Part shown: positions 54,168-62,979 of the stretch, piece after piece
Position numbering within the stretch: the first letter of the stretch is position 1
Layout of the letters: every line of letters begins with the position of its first letter
Notes under the pieces: generated by a model
What the model saw: the letters and a program-made list of their open reading frames with translations, nothing else
Told to the model about the DNA's origin: nothing
Databases searched by the model: none
Program-made: the position numbers and the translations under genes
Assembly: GCF_900079725.1 (NCBI RefSeq)
Contig: NZ_LT599032.1
Location: 1,420,871-1,484,870 of the forward strand
Source: an uncultured Dysgonomonas sp.
Lineage (GTDB): Bacteria > Bacteroidota > Bacteroidia > Bacteroidales > Dysgonomonadaceae
DNA: 64,000 nt
Direction of reading: 5' to 3'

Positions 54168-55322
54168 TTACTCAAAGTAATTCAAAATCCGATATCCACC
54201 ATTTTTCAAGAACTCCTCTTTCTTCATCAGTTCAATATCATGTACTACCATATCCTGACAAAGAGCCTTAAGGTCATAGGTTGGTTCCCATCCTAACTTA
54301 GTTCTGGCTTTAGTATTATCTCCAATTAATATTTCAACTTCTGTGGGACGAAAATAGGCCGGATCAACACCGACAACAACTTCTCCTACTCTTTTCTTAA
54401 AGGAAGATAAATATTCTTCACCAACGACTTTAGAGAAAATATCGTCATTTATACTAATAATATAACCTTCTTCTTTTTCATTCTCTCCCTTAAACTCTAC
54501 TTCAACACCCAACTCCATAAATGACATTTTTATAAAGTCGCGGATCGTTGTAGTTACTCCTGTAGAAATTACATAATCGTCGGGAGTATCTTGCTGAAGA
54601 ATAAGATACATGGCTTTTATATAGTCTTTAGCATGTCCCCAGTCTCTTTTGCTAGATAAATTCCCCATATATACTTTCTTCTGAAGCCCGAGAGCTATAC
54701 GTGAAACAGCACGGGTAACTTTTCTTGTTACAAAAGTTTCGCCTCTCAATGGAGATTCATGATTGAACAGAATTCCATTACTGGCATGCATACCATATGC
54801 CTCTCTATAGTTTACTGTAATCCAATATGCATACAATTTTGCAACTGCATAGGGACTTCTAGGGTAAAATGGCGTTGTTTCTTTCTGCGGTATCTCCTGC
54901 ACCAATCCATACAATTCGGATGTTGATGCCTGATATATCCTGGTTTTTTCTGTCAGATCTAATAAACGAACTGCTTCTAAAACCCTGAGAGGACCTATTC
55001 CATCGGCATTAGCTGTATATTCAGGAGTATCGAAACTAACCTTCACATGACTCATCGCTGCAAGATTATAAATCTCATCAGGCTGAACATCACCAATAAT
55101 ACGAGTAAGATTCATACTATCCGTCATGTCTCCATAATGAAGTATCATATTTCGGTTCTCATCATGCGGATCTTGATACAAATGATCTATACGGTCTGTA
55201 TTAAACAAAGATGACCTTCTTTTAATACCATGGACTGTATAGCCCTTTTTTATCAAATATTCAGATAGATATGCTCCATCTTGTCCTGTAACGCCTGTGA
55301 TGAGTGCAACTTTTTTGCTCAT
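54168..55322 (-). CDS. gmd: GDP-mannose 4,6-dehydratase
   Basis: A 384-residue enzyme making the GDP-fucose precursor. NADP motif [14 protein letters not shown] (9-22), substrate residues KRRSS, catalytic Thr/Glu in [14 protein letters not shown] (about 132), YxxxK in [13 protein letters not shown] (about 152), and [20 protein letters not shown]. First gene of gmd-fcl-ompA, with a strong promoter about 100 bases upstream. GDP-fucose in this phylum feeds capsule and O-glycosylation of envelope proteins. Confidence 0.97.
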   Translation of the reverse strand: MSKKVALITGVTGQDGAYLSEYLIKKGYTVHGIKRRSSLFNTDRIDHLYQDPHDENRNMILHYGDMTDSMNLTRIIGDVQPDEIYNLAAMSHVKVSFDTPEYTANADGIGPLRVLEAVRLLDLTEKTRIYQASTSELYGLVQEIPQKETTPFYPRSPYAVAKLYAYWITVNYREAYGMHASNGILFNHESPLRGETFVTRKVTRAVSRIALGLQKKVYMGNLSSKRDWGHAKDYIKAMYLILQQDTPDDYVISTGVTTTIRDFIKMSFMELGVEVEFKGENEKEEGYIISINDDIFSKVVGEEYLSSFKKRVGEVVVGVDPAYFRPTEVEILIGDNTKARTKLGWEPTYDLKALCQDMVVHDIELMKKEEFLKNGGYRILNYFE

Positions 55323-55424
55323 ATAAACTACTTAATAAATAACTTATTAAGATTTACTATTTCAATAATTATTCTTTAACTCTATAAATCTAAGTCCAGT
55401 TATCCAAACAGAACATACAAGCCA

Positions 55425-55454
55425 CAAAGATATAGTTTTTTTAACTAATACAAA
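55425..55454 (-). promoter_or_regulatory. Promoter of gmd-fcl(-ompA)
   Basis: Minus-strand TTTG (55451-55454), 18 bases, TATCTTTG (55425-55432). The predicted leader is about 97 bases. Confidence 0.7.
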
Positions 55455-55484
55455 TAAAAATATCTTTATTTTGGTGAAAAAACT

Positions 55485-56681
55485 TCATTTTTCTCCTTTC
55501 AGGCTGGTATTGAAATCAATGTCTGTAACTAAAGCATAGCGTTTTATTACCACCCCATCCTTATCCAACAAAAAGAATGTAGGAGTACTCATTATCCCAT
55601 ATCTGACAAAGTTAATACCGGCAAAGCCTCTATAATCACAGAGCTTGTCCGAATCAGGCCATGGGAAATGCTTTACATCTTCAGCAAACATATCCTTATT
55701 AGTATCCGAAGATATGGAAACTATGCGTACATTTTGCTCCTTTAGTTTTGGATAATCACTTATTAATCGTTCTATTTGGGTATGGCAATTTTCACAATCG
55801 GGTTGATAAAAAACTAATAATGTACGGCTATATCCTGCCTCTATTAATGATGGCGACAGACCCTCCAAAACCGGGGCGAGTGTCCCTTTACGAACTTTAG
55901 CTAATGCAAACGCATCAAATATTCGACCTTGCGGGACAGCTATTCTCCCCGACTCTTCTATATAGGGTACTATAATATCGAATGCATCATCCCATCCGTA
56001 TTGTTCGGTTATGAGAATTAAGTTATTAGCAAGATGTTCAAAAGCCTCTTGCGATTTTATACGCTTCATCAGACGCACCATATCTTCGGCCATCAACTGC
56101 TGATCGGCTGTCAACCGGGTCAATCCGTCTATAATATTATACCATATACCGCTGGTGTAGAGTTTATCCACATCAAGTTGATTTAACGCATACAAACGGG
56201 CATTAGCTTTATCCATAAGGCTTCCGCCCTGAGTAGCCAACCTGTTCAATTGTTGCATATAACGAACCAATTCGATAAAAGATGAAGCATAAAGAGTTGT
56301 GTCCTGAGCCGGTCGGGCGCCTTCTTGTATAACAGAATATAAATATTCATTTTCCGGCGAATTTTTGAATATATATTTCTGGTTTGGATCTTGCCTTACG
56401 CTAAGATCTTCATGATTAACGATTATATTCAATGGTCTGGAATCTTTTACCTGGAGTGATCCCATCCCTGCATATTTTTTTTCTTTTTCCGGTATGTTAA
56501 TTGTCACATCACCGGCAAAAGAAAGCGTCCCTCTTTGAATCGTATCCTGCTTTATACCTTTACTTAGGATAAATACATACTCCTTATTCGACTGTTCGGG
56601 GAGAAATATGCTTATTTTCTGAGCATTTACGGCAAAAGTAATCAGATAGCTTAAACACAATATAAATAGTTTCTTCTTCAT
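55485..56681 (-). CDS. Exported thioredoxin-like protein (TlpA/AhpC-TSA type)
   Basis: A 398-residue exported protein: signal peptide (1-20, ending VNAQ), an N-terminal beta domain with DUF4369-like character (about 22-110), a helical middle (about 115-265) and a C-terminal thioredoxin fold (about 270-398) with redox motif CENC in FYQPDCENCHTQIERL and the cis-Pro region IMSTPTFFLLDKDG. Probably a disulfide reductase in the periplasm. It starts 21 bases after the cardiolipin synthase gene. Confidence 0.85.
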   Translation of the reverse strand: MKKKLFILCLSYLITFAVNAQKISIFLPEQSNKEYVFILSKGIKQDTIQRGTLSFAGDVTINIPEKEKKYAGMGSLQVKDSRPLNIIVNHEDLSVRQDPNQKYIFKNSPENEYLYSVIQEGARPAQDTTLYASSFIELVRYMQQLNRLATQGGSLMDKANARLYALNQLDVDKLYTSGIWYNIIDGLTRLTADQQLMAEDMVRLMKRIKSQEAFEHLANNLILITEQYGWDDAFDIIVPYIEESGRIAVPQGRIFDAFALAKVRKGTLAPVLEGLSPSLIEAGYSRTLLVFYQPDCENCHTQIERLISDYPKLKEQNVRIVSISSDTNKDMFAEDVKHFPWPDSDKLCDYRGFAGINFVRYGIMSTPTFFLLDKDGVVIKRYALVTDIDFNTSLKGEK

Positions 56682-56702
56682 TCTATTTTTATAAGACTTG
56701 AA

Positions 56703-58136
56703 TTATAACAACGGGGAAAATAGCCGCATAACCGATTCTTTAAATTTCTCGAATCTCGACCTTTTATCCCATTCTTCGGCCGATAAAAGAGAGGATTGCT
56801 CCATATCTCTGAAGAATATATCCTTTGCCGCATCACAAGTATTTTCATTATATATAAATGCGTCTATTTCAAAATTATGCTCAAAACTCCGCACATCCAT
56901 ATTTGCCGAACCGGTTATCGTCAGAGAATTATCAATAACCATCAACTTTGAATGCAGGAATCCGGCTTCATAGAAAAACACACTTACTTTTGCATCCAGT
57001 ACATCCTTCAGGTATGACATAGATGCGATATGCACAAATGTAGTATCTGAATGCCGCGGAAGCATCAGCCTTACATCTACTCCGCGCATCGATGCCATCT
57101 GAAGAGCAAGCAATAATGCGTCGGTGGGTACAAAATAAGGAGTTTGAATATAAATGCATTCCTTTGCATTGGATATCGCCTGCAAAATGCCGAGATGAAT
57201 ATCTTTAAACGGGCCTACGGGTCCACTGGTAACAAGTTGCATCAGATTATCGCCCTTACTTTCCAAGACAGGGTAATATGTATCGGAAGCCAGAAATTCT
57301 TTACGGGAAGAGTACCAGTCTATCAGAAAAGATGTCTGTAATCCAGCTACAGCCTTACCTTCTATCTTAATATGACTGTCGCGCCAAGTCCCGAAGCTCA
57401 CCCCGTTAATATATCTGTCGGCAATATTCATTCCTCCTACAAATCCTACTTTACCGTCTATAACTACAATTTTTCTGTGATTACGATAGTTAACCCGGCT
57501 CGTTAAAAACTTAAATGCCACTTTAAGGAATGGCTGAACTTCAATGCCCTGCGCCTGCATTTCCTTAAAGAAACGACGTTTAGCTTTCCATGATCCTACA
57601 TCGTCATATATAAGACGCACTTCTACTCCTTCTGCTGCTTTACGCACAAGAATATCGCGAGTTTTTTGCCCGATCTCATCATCAAGGAAAATATAATACT
57701 GTATGTGGATGTGCTTCCGGGCTATTTCAAGTTCCTCGAAAAGAGCATCAAATTTTGCTATACCACTCGAATAAAAAGTAACATCACTCCCACCATATAA
57801 GGGCGCGCCCTTTAATCTGTTCAGAAGATTTACCAATCCTTTATGTTCGGCGGGCGGATTCAGCGTCTCTAATAATTCTTTGCGGCCTATAGAACGGCGG
57901 TTAAGTTTCTTGTACATCTTATGAGAGATAAGGCGCTGTTTGCGACTATCCTCTCCAAAAAAATAATAGATAATGAGTCCGACCAAAGGTAATAGCAATA
58001 AGATAAGTACCCATGAAATAGTTTTCAAGGGGTTCCTGTTTTCCGAGATGACAACTATCATCGTACCTAATGCTGTAACTACATACAGAATTTGGAAAAT
58101 AAGAATTAGATTATCTGTAGCTTCCATCGATTCCAT
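56703..58136 (-). CDS. cls: Cardiolipin synthase (PLD type)
   Basis: A 477-residue membrane enzyme condensing two phosphatidylglycerols. Two N-terminal helices (about 8-28 and 38-58) are followed by two phospholipase-D motifs: NHRKIVVIDGKVGFVGGMN (about 212) and HSKLMVIDNSLTITGSANMD (about 391), each HxKxxxxD. Full length for ClsA-type enzymes. Two in-frame ATGs (58136 and three codons on) are possible. Confidence 0.95.
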   Translation of the reverse strand: MESMEATDNLILIFQILYVVTALGTMIVVISENRNPLKTISWVLILLLLPLVGLIIYYFFGEDSRKQRLISHKMYKKLNRRSIGRKELLETLNPPAEHKGLVNLLNRLKGAPLYGGSDVTFYSSGIAKFDALFEELEIARKHIHIQYYIFLDDEIGQKTRDILVRKAAEGVEVRLIYDDVGSWKAKRRFFKEMQAQGIEVQPFLKVAFKFLTSRVNYRNHRKIVVIDGKVGFVGGMNIADRYINGVSFGTWRDSHIKIEGKAVAGLQTSFLIDWYSSRKEFLASDTYYPVLESKGDNLMQLVTSGPVGPFKDIHLGILQAISNAKECIYIQTPYFVPTDALLLALQMASMRGVDVRLMLPRHSDTTFVHIASMSYLKDVLDAKVSVFFYEAGFLHSKLMVIDNSLTITGSANMDVRSFEHNFEIDAFIYNENTCDAAKDIFFRDMEQSSLLSAEEWDKRSRFEKFKESVMRLFSPLL

Positions 58137-58160
58137 TGGCTCACAAATAGCTTATTGCAC

Positions 58161-58168
58161 CAAAGTTA
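58161..58168 (-). promoter_or_regulatory. -7 element of cls
   Basis: Minus-strand TAACTTTG, full match, 25 bases before the cls ATG; no clear -33. Confidence 0.45.
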
Positions 58169-58207
58169 TAATAAAATATGAGTTCTAGGCATTCACACCT
58201 TTTAAAT

Positions 58208-58600
58208 TTAATCGTTATTGTCGAGGCGATGAAGAATATCTTCACGTAGGACTACCCTATCCCAAGAGTAGGTCACATCTGTATTCTGCAGATATTCGAT
58301 AACAGCGAGAGCTCTATGCAAATCTGTTTTACTCTTCTCTTCCGACAAGTCATAGCGCATCATTAAGAGTTTCGGATACTGTTCGAGCAAATCCCGGTCA
58401 TTTATCTTTTCAATCAATATATCCGAGTCGTCAGCAATTGATGTATGAAAATTGGTGGAAAAGAAAGTAAAGCATTCATTCAATATATCTTTCTGCTCCG
58501 AATTGCTCAGTTTTTCTCTGTTGTCTGTAAGTTGCTGCAACTTTTTCATGAATTCTTCCAAAAGCCGCATTAAAAAATCTTTCCTCCGTTGTTGTAGCAT
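58208..58600 (-). CDS. Hypothetical helical protein
   Basis: A 130-residue, mainly helical, charged, soluble protein I do not recognise (MRLLEEFMKKLQQLTDNREK near the start, then EQYPKLLMMRYDLSEEKSKT). No signal, membrane or catalytic motif. An internal ATG at residue 11 is an alternative start. It lies 7 bases after the DUF2809 gene and should be cotranscribed with it. Confidence 0.7.
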   Translation of the reverse strand: MLQQRRKDFLMRLLEEFMKKLQQLTDNREKLSNSEQKDILNECFTFFSTNFHTSIADDSDILIEKINDRDLLEQYPKLLMMRYDLSEEKSKTDLHRALAVIEYLQNTDVTYSWDRVVLREDILHRLDNND

Positions 58601-58607
58601 AACCTGA

Positions 58608-58973
58608 TCATTTTTCTCTGTCTATCAAATAGCAAATGACTCCTCCAATCGTATAACAGAGTATATCCATCCAACTGAATGAGGAACCGATAACTACACG
58701 CATTATTTTATTATCCTGCATACCCAGTATTTCCACTAAATGTAAATATTGCCCTGCTTCTACAAGGTAAGCAAATAAAACGACACCTGTAATGATATAA
58801 ACAATTTTCGTTTCAACAAAGGTCTTCACAAAATAATACATAAGAATAACAACCAGAATATCTCCTCCATACGGACGGATAAAGCTGTCATCGACAAATT
58901 TTGCGATAAGTACCTCTATTACAAATATAATAAGAAAAATGATAAAAGACTTTAAGTCGAATCTCCATTTCAT
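58608..58973 (-). CDS. DUF2809 membrane protein
   Basis: A 121-residue protein with four predicted membrane helices (about 7-25, 35-52, 58-75 and 97-115). The sequence FIRPYGGDILVVILMYYFVK followed by AYLVEAGQYLHLVEILGM matches the DUF2809 family of small inner-membrane proteins; function unknown. Starts at the ATG 58971-58973. Confidence 0.85.
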   Translation of the reverse strand: MKWRFDLKSFIIFLIIFVIEVLIAKFVDDSFIRPYGGDILVVILMYYFVKTFVETKIVYIITGVVLFAYLVEAGQYLHLVEILGMQDNKIMRVVIGSSFSWMDILCYTIGGVICYLIDREK

Positions 58974-59133
58974 ATGTGTCAGGTTATTTTGATGGAATAC
59001 AAAGATTATAAGGTCGCGGACCTTTTTATTGCTTTGATAAGTACAACTGCTAAAGGTAGTTATAATTCGAAATATATCATTAAATACTTCCTGTTACTTA
59101 AATTTTTAAAGCCCCATTATTTAATGCGTCAGG

Positions 59134-60060
59134 CTATTTCCTGTACTTCTCGTCAGTTTCCTCTTCCATCATATTGAGGTACGACTTGTAGCGGCTCTCG
59201 CTTATATAATGCTTTTCTACAGCAGCCCTCACCGCACAATCCGGCTCATTAATATGAATACAATTGTGAAAACGGCAGTCTTTCGAAAACTTGAAAATAT
59301 CGGGAAAGAAATGAAAGATCTCGTCCTTCTCCATATCCACCGTACCAAAGCCTTTGATACCGGGAGTATCTATTATAAAACCGCCCTGAGATAGCTCTAT
59401 CATTTCGGAAAAAGTGGTTGTATGCATCCCTTTGCCATGATATCCGGATATCGCTCCGGTCTTCAGGCCTGTATCGGGGATAAGGGTATTAATCAGAGTA
59501 GACTTCCCTACGCCTGAATGTCCGGAAAACAAAGTTATCTTCCCTTCTATCTTTTCTCGCAGAGCTTCTATCCCTTCTTTTTCTAAAGCTGATATTTTGA
59601 GACCCGGATAACCTATATGATTGTATAAACCAATCAGGGCATCCATATACTCGGTTTCATCTTCCGTATAGATATCCGTTTTATTAAATATAAGATTCAC
59701 GGGAACCCGGTAGGCTTCTGCCGCGGCAAGAAACCGGTCGATAAAGACGGTGGATGTCACCGGATGATTGATTGTAACGATAAGAAAGCACAGGTCTATG
59801 TTCGCTGCCAGGATATGGGATTGCTTTGATAAATTGGAAGAACGGCGGATAATATAATTCTTCCGATCTTCTATTTCGGTTATCAGAGCGGTACCCTCAT
59901 TGTTTTCAACAATGCTGACCCTGTCCCCTACTGCGATAGGATTGGTACTGCGTATACCCTTCAGGCGAAAATTTCCTTTCACCTTACATTCGATATTTTT
60001 CCCGTCATCGGTACGAACCAGATACCAACTACCCGTATTTTTTATTACAAGACCATTCAT
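59134..60060 (-). CDS. rsgA: Small ribosomal subunit biogenesis GTPase RsgA
   Basis: A 308-residue circularly permuted GTPase that checks late 30S maturation. OB-fold (1-70), then motifs in permuted order: G4-like NLIFNKTD (about 115), G1 GHSGVGKST (about 178-186), G3 DTPGIKGFG (about 222-230), and a zinc knuckle with [16 protein letters not shown] (about 262-277). Normal length. The long inverted repeat at 60074-60161 lies just before its start. Confidence 0.96.
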   Translation of the reverse strand: MNGLVIKNTGSWYLVRTDDGKNIECKVKGNFRLKGIRSTNPIAVGDRVSIVENNEGTALITEIEDRKNYIIRRSSNLSKQSHILAANIDLCFLIVTINHPVTSTVFIDRFLAAAEAYRVPVNLIFNKTDIYTEDETEYMDALIGLYNHIGYPGLKISALEKEGIEALREKIEGKITLFSGHSGVGKSTLINTLIPDTGLKTGAISGYHGKGMHTTTFSEMIELSQGGFIIDTPGIKGFGTVDMEKDEIFHFFPDIFKFSKDCRFHNCIHINEPDCAVRAAVEKHYISESRYKSYLNMMEEETDEKYRK

Positions 60061-60073
60061 ATATCAATTAGCA

Positions 60074-60161
60074 AATAAGCAGATTCGGAGATTAGCAAAT
60101 TAGTAAATTTTAAACTCGATTTGCCCATTTCCGAATCTGCTAATCTCCGAATTTGCTTATT
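60074..60161. repeat. Inverted repeat between frr and rsgA
   Basis: Left arm AATAAGCAGATTCGGAGATT followed by AGCAAATT (60074-60101) and right arm beginning CCGAATCTGCTAATCTCCGA and ending TTTGCTTATT (60131-60161) are near-perfect reverse complements (about 28 bases, two mismatches), with a 29-base AT-rich loop. The vocabulary (TTAGCAAAT, CAGATT, TTAGTAAAT) is that of module B in the islands. A stable stem in the rsgA leader is predicted. Confidence 0.85.
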
Positions 60162-60164
60162 ATT

Positions 60165-60728
60165 TTATACTGTCAATATTTCTTTTTCTTTCAGAGCAAA
60201 TACATCGTCGATTTTCTTAATGTATTTATCGTGAAGTTTCTGCATATCATTTTCCGCATCCTTAGCCATATCTTCTGCAACCCCGTCTTTTACCGACTTT
60301 TTGATTGAATCGATAGCATCGCGGCGCGCATTGCGGATACTTACTTTTGCGTCCTCCGCTTCTTGCTTGGCTTGTTTTACCAATTGCTTACGTCGCTCTT
60401 CAGTCAAAGGAGGAATAGATAGGCGGATAATCTCCCCATTATTATCAGGAGTAATGCCCACGTCGGAGTTAAGAATAGCTTTCTCCACCTCTTTCAACAT
60501 TTGTTTTTCCCATGGTTGAATGACAATAGTCCGTGCATCCGGTGTATTAATAGCTGCTACGCCGCTAAGTGGGGTAAGTGAGCCGTAATATTCAAGTTTT
60601 ATCCCATCCAGGATATGGGGATTTGCTTTTCCCGCACGTATACGGGATAGAGTTTCGTCAAGAAACTCTACAGAAGCCTGCATTTTCTCTTCTGCTTTTT
60701 GTCCGATTTGTTTTAGGTCTGCTGCCAT
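60165..60728 (-). CDS. frr: Ribosome recycling factor
   Basis: A 187-residue factor that splits post-termination ribosomes with EF-G. Typical: an N-terminal helix ([20 protein letters not shown]), [21 protein letters not shown]-like block ([20 protein letters not shown]), the domain II segment [20 protein letters not shown] and a C-terminal helical bundle. Full length. Located after pyrH as in most bacteria. Confidence 0.97.
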   Translation of the reverse strand: MAADLKQIGQKAEEKMQASVEFLDETLSRIRAGKANPHILDGIKLEYYGSLTPLSGVAAINTPDARTIVIQPWEKQMLKEVEKAILNSDVGITPDNNGEIIRLSIPPLTEERRKQLVKQAKQEAEDAKVSIRNARRDAIDSIKKSVKDGVAEDMAKDAENDMQKLHDKYIKKIDDVFALKEKEILTV

Positions 60729-60842
60729 AATTTATATTTGGCTTACGCCGATTTTTAATTCAAGATTTAATAATTTCAAGATTTGCAAAATAAGATAAAA
60801 GGTCATTGCCATCTCTTTAGGAAGACTAGAAATACTTAGTAT

Positions 60843-61553
60843 CTACGCATGCACATAAGTACCTATATTCTCGCCTTTCATCAGCCGTTCCAGATTACCT
60901 GGAGTATCCATATCGAAGACAACGATGGGTAGGTTATTTTCTTTACACATCACGGTTGCTGTCATGTCCATCACTTTCAGCCCGCGAGTGTAAACCTCGT
61001 CATACGATATACGCTCAAATTTAGTCGCAGTCGGGTCTTTCTCCGGGTCTGCAGTATATACGCCGTCGACACGTGTTCCTTTGAGCATAACGTCAGCCTC
61101 TATTTCTATCCCACGCAGAGACGAGCCGGTATCTGTAGTAAAGAATGGATTACCTGTACCGCATGAAAGAATAACAACTTCGCCATTTTCCATGGCTTCA
61201 ATAGCTTTCCATTTACTGTAAATTTCGCCGATAGGTTCCATGCGTATAGCTGTCAGCACTCTGGCTTTTTGACCAATGGCAACTAATGCCGAACTTAAAG
61301 CCAGGCTATTAATAACTGTCGCTAACATACCCATCTGGTCGCCTTTCACCCTGTCGTAACCTTTCGAGGCTCCACTCAATCCTCGGAAAATATTTCCTCC
61401 TCCTATAACAATGCTAATCTGAACGCCCATATCTGCAACAGATTTTATCTGTTCGGCATAAGAGTTCAGCCGGTTAACATCTATACCATATTGCTGTTGA
61501 CCCATCAGGGATTCACCGCTTAACTTCAGGAGTATTCTTCCGTATTTTGCCAT
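60843..61553 (-). CDS. pyrH: UMP kinase
   Basis: A 236-residue hexameric amino-acid-kinase-fold enzyme making UDP. Motifs LLKLSGESLMG (8-18), IVIGGGNIFRG (about 49-59), GTGNPFFTTDTGSSLRGIEI (about 131-150), and LMLKGTRVDGVYTADPEKDP-like block (about 157-175). Typical length. pyrH and frr are co-oriented with 114 bases between them. Confidence 0.97.
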   Translation of the reverse strand: MAKYGRILLKLSGESLMGQQQYGIDVNRLNSYAEQIKSVADMGVQISIVIGGGNIFRGLSGASKGYDRVKGDQMGMLATVINSLALSSALVAIGQKARVLTAIRMEPIGEIYSKWKAIEAMENGEVVILSCGTGNPFFTTDTGSSLRGIEIEADVMLKGTRVDGVYTADPEKDPTATKFERISYDEVYTRGLKVMDMTATVMCKENNLPIVVFDMDTPGNLERLMKGENIGTYVHA

Positions 61554-61572
61554 ATTTCATTTTTTGTATATG

Positions 61573-61580
61573 CAAATCTA
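61573..61580 (-). promoter_or_regulatory. -7 element of pyrH
   Basis: Minus-strand TAGATTTG, full match, 20 bases before the pyrH ATG; TTTG at 61606-61609 is 25 bases upstream, longer than the usual spacing. Confidence 0.5.
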
Positions 61581-61680
61581 GTACAATTTACTAAATTATG
61601 AAAAACAAAAGATGCTATTCGGTTTTTATTCTTTCAAAACATCGGGGCAAACGCATGGGGTTTTATCTTTTGGGGAGAAG

Positions 61681-62105
61681 TTTATCTATGTATATAGCTT
61701 TTAGCCGTTAGCTGATAGCTATTAGCTCTTTGAAAGATTGATAGCCCCCTCAAACCCCGAAGGGGGGGCTTACAATGAAGGTAAAAGTAATAAGTAAAAA
61801 AGTGTAACCTTTGTTACCTTTTGCGCCTTAGCGTCTCTGCGTGAAATATTGTTGACTGCTAACTGTTGACTGTTTGCTAATATATCTGTTACCTTTGTTA
61901 CCTTTTATATAGCACCTTTCGTATAACTATCTGTGTACCTTGCGGTAAAGAGTTTTAGCCACCAAATACACGAAGGAAATCACAAAGGATAAAAAACTGT
62001 TACATGTGTTACCTTTTGAAGAAAGGCACGAGTAAACAAGATACAAGTTGTTAACTGCTAACTGATGACTGTTAACTAATATATCTGTTACTTTTTGCAC
62101 TTTAG
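61681..62105 (+). repeat. Heptad repeat island, copy R4 (longest)
   Basis: Module A (GTTTATC TATGTAT ATAGCTT TTAGCCG TTAGCTG ATAGCTA TTAGCTC TTTGAAA), a palindromic GC module (AGCCCCCTCAAACCCCGAAG), AGTAATAAGTAAAAAAGTGT, TAACCTTTGTTACCTTTT, TTGCGCCTTAGCGTCTCTGC, then words TTGTTGA CTGCTAA CTGTTGA CTGTTTG CTAATAT ATCTGTT (61850-61891) and a second set at 62047-62089 (TTGTTAA CTGCTAA CTGATGA CTGTTAA CTAATAT ATCTGTT). It occupies the 684-base divergent gap between pyrH and the next gene; 62106-62188 and 61581-61680 show no other structure. Confidence 0.9.
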
Positions 62106-62188
62106 CATTTTTGCATGAGAGTATTTTTGATTGATAACCAAGAAACCGTTTGCCTTGTTCAAAAGATACTCATATGATAATATTTAGC

Positions 62189-62196
62189 TATTTTTG
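62189..62196 (+). promoter_or_regulatory. -7 element of the unknown membrane-protein gene
   Basis: TATTTTTG, full match, 42 bases before the ATG at 62238. Confidence 0.45.
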
Positions 62197-62237
62197 TTTC
62201 TAAGAATATCCGGAATAGAAATAAAAAATTATGAATT

Positions 62238-62942
62238 ATGGTTATAAAAGGTTTGATTCTTCTGGTAGTTACTCTTTTGTCTGGATTGTTTATGATAGTG
62301 GCGATATTCTGGGCTATTGTAAAATGGAGTAATAAAAAGAGCCGCGACACGGGTTGCCTGCTGGCAATTCTTTTCTTTATACTCGCCATCTTTTGTGGGA
62401 TCTATCTGGTATATAAAGGAGTAAATACCGTTATTGAAAAAGTACCAGAAATAAAAGAACAGGCTGTAGAATCCATCGCCGATGCATATACTATGTATTA
62501 TGGCGATTCACCTTATATGAACAGCCTGAAAGCAATGCAGCCGACCGACTCCATCATTCCGGAAACATATTTTACGTATGCCGGATTCAGGGACAGCTAC
62601 CGCATTCCGCTGATATATCCTTATTCTATAAATGCCATAGACGATATGGAATATGGTTCTCTGGATGATGAAAGTGGCATAAAAAATATAGTCAAGGAGA
62701 AAAACAAGGCTAAAAATATACTCTCCAACCTCACATTTTTTGCTTTCGATAAAAATATGCTGCTGGCAAAAACTGTATCGCATTCCAAGACCGAAATAAA
62801 ATATGTTATATTCCATTTTGCGACAAAACAGGCGGAAGTATTCGATAATGAAGTGGACATGAGGAAGAAAGCGGAAGAGACAGGCTTTGATATGACAAAA
62901 TCGATGGAAAGGATGAGTACATATTATTATGACTTATTTTAA
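62238..62942 (+). CDS. Hypothetical two-helix membrane protein
   Basis: A 234-residue protein: two N-terminal membrane helices (about 5-29, LILLVVTLLSGLFMIVAIFW, and about 41-61, LLAILFFILAIFCGIYLVY), then a soluble domain of about 170 residues without a recognised motif (TDSIIPETYFTYAGFRDSYR). No family assigned. An ATG at 62231 is in another frame. It precedes the cyclophilin gene by 37 bases, though that gene has its own -7 element. Confidence 0.7.
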   Translation: MVIKGLILLVVTLLSGLFMIVAIFWAIVKWSNKKSRDTGCLLAILFFILAIFCGIYLVYKGVNTVIEKVPEIKEQAVESIADAYTMYYGDSPYMNSLKAMQPTDSIIPETYFTYAGFRDSYRIPLIYPYSINAIDDMEYGSLDDESGIKNIVKEKNKAKNILSNLTFFAFDKNMLLAKTVSHSKTEIKYVIFHFATKQAEVFDNEVDMRKKAEETGFDMTKSMERMSTYYYDLF

Positions 62943-62949
62943 GAATGAG

Positions 62950-62957
62950 TACATTTG
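62950..62957 (+). promoter_or_regulatory. -7 element of the cyclophilin gene
   Basis: TACATTTG, full match, 23 bases before the ATG at 62980; -33 not clear. Confidence 0.5.
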
Positions 62958-62979
62958 TACCTGATTTAAAGAAACCGAT

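Noticed and set aside
59010-59024. Small hairpin AAGGTC GCG GACCTT followed by T5
   Set aside because: It would terminate plus-strand transcripts, but both adjacent genes are on the minus strand; stem of only six pairs.
61681-62105. Heptamer islands as CRISPR arrays
   Set aside because: Repeats are 7-9 bases with no constant 25-40 base repeat and no unique spacers; no cas gene is in the window.
4319-62105. Islands as insertion sequences
   Set aside because: No transposase fragment, terminal inverted repeat pair or target-site duplication is visible in any of the four copies.
62231-62240. ATG at 62231 as the start of the unknown membrane protein
   Set aside because: It is out of frame with the membrane-helix sequence; ATG 62238 opens the long frame.
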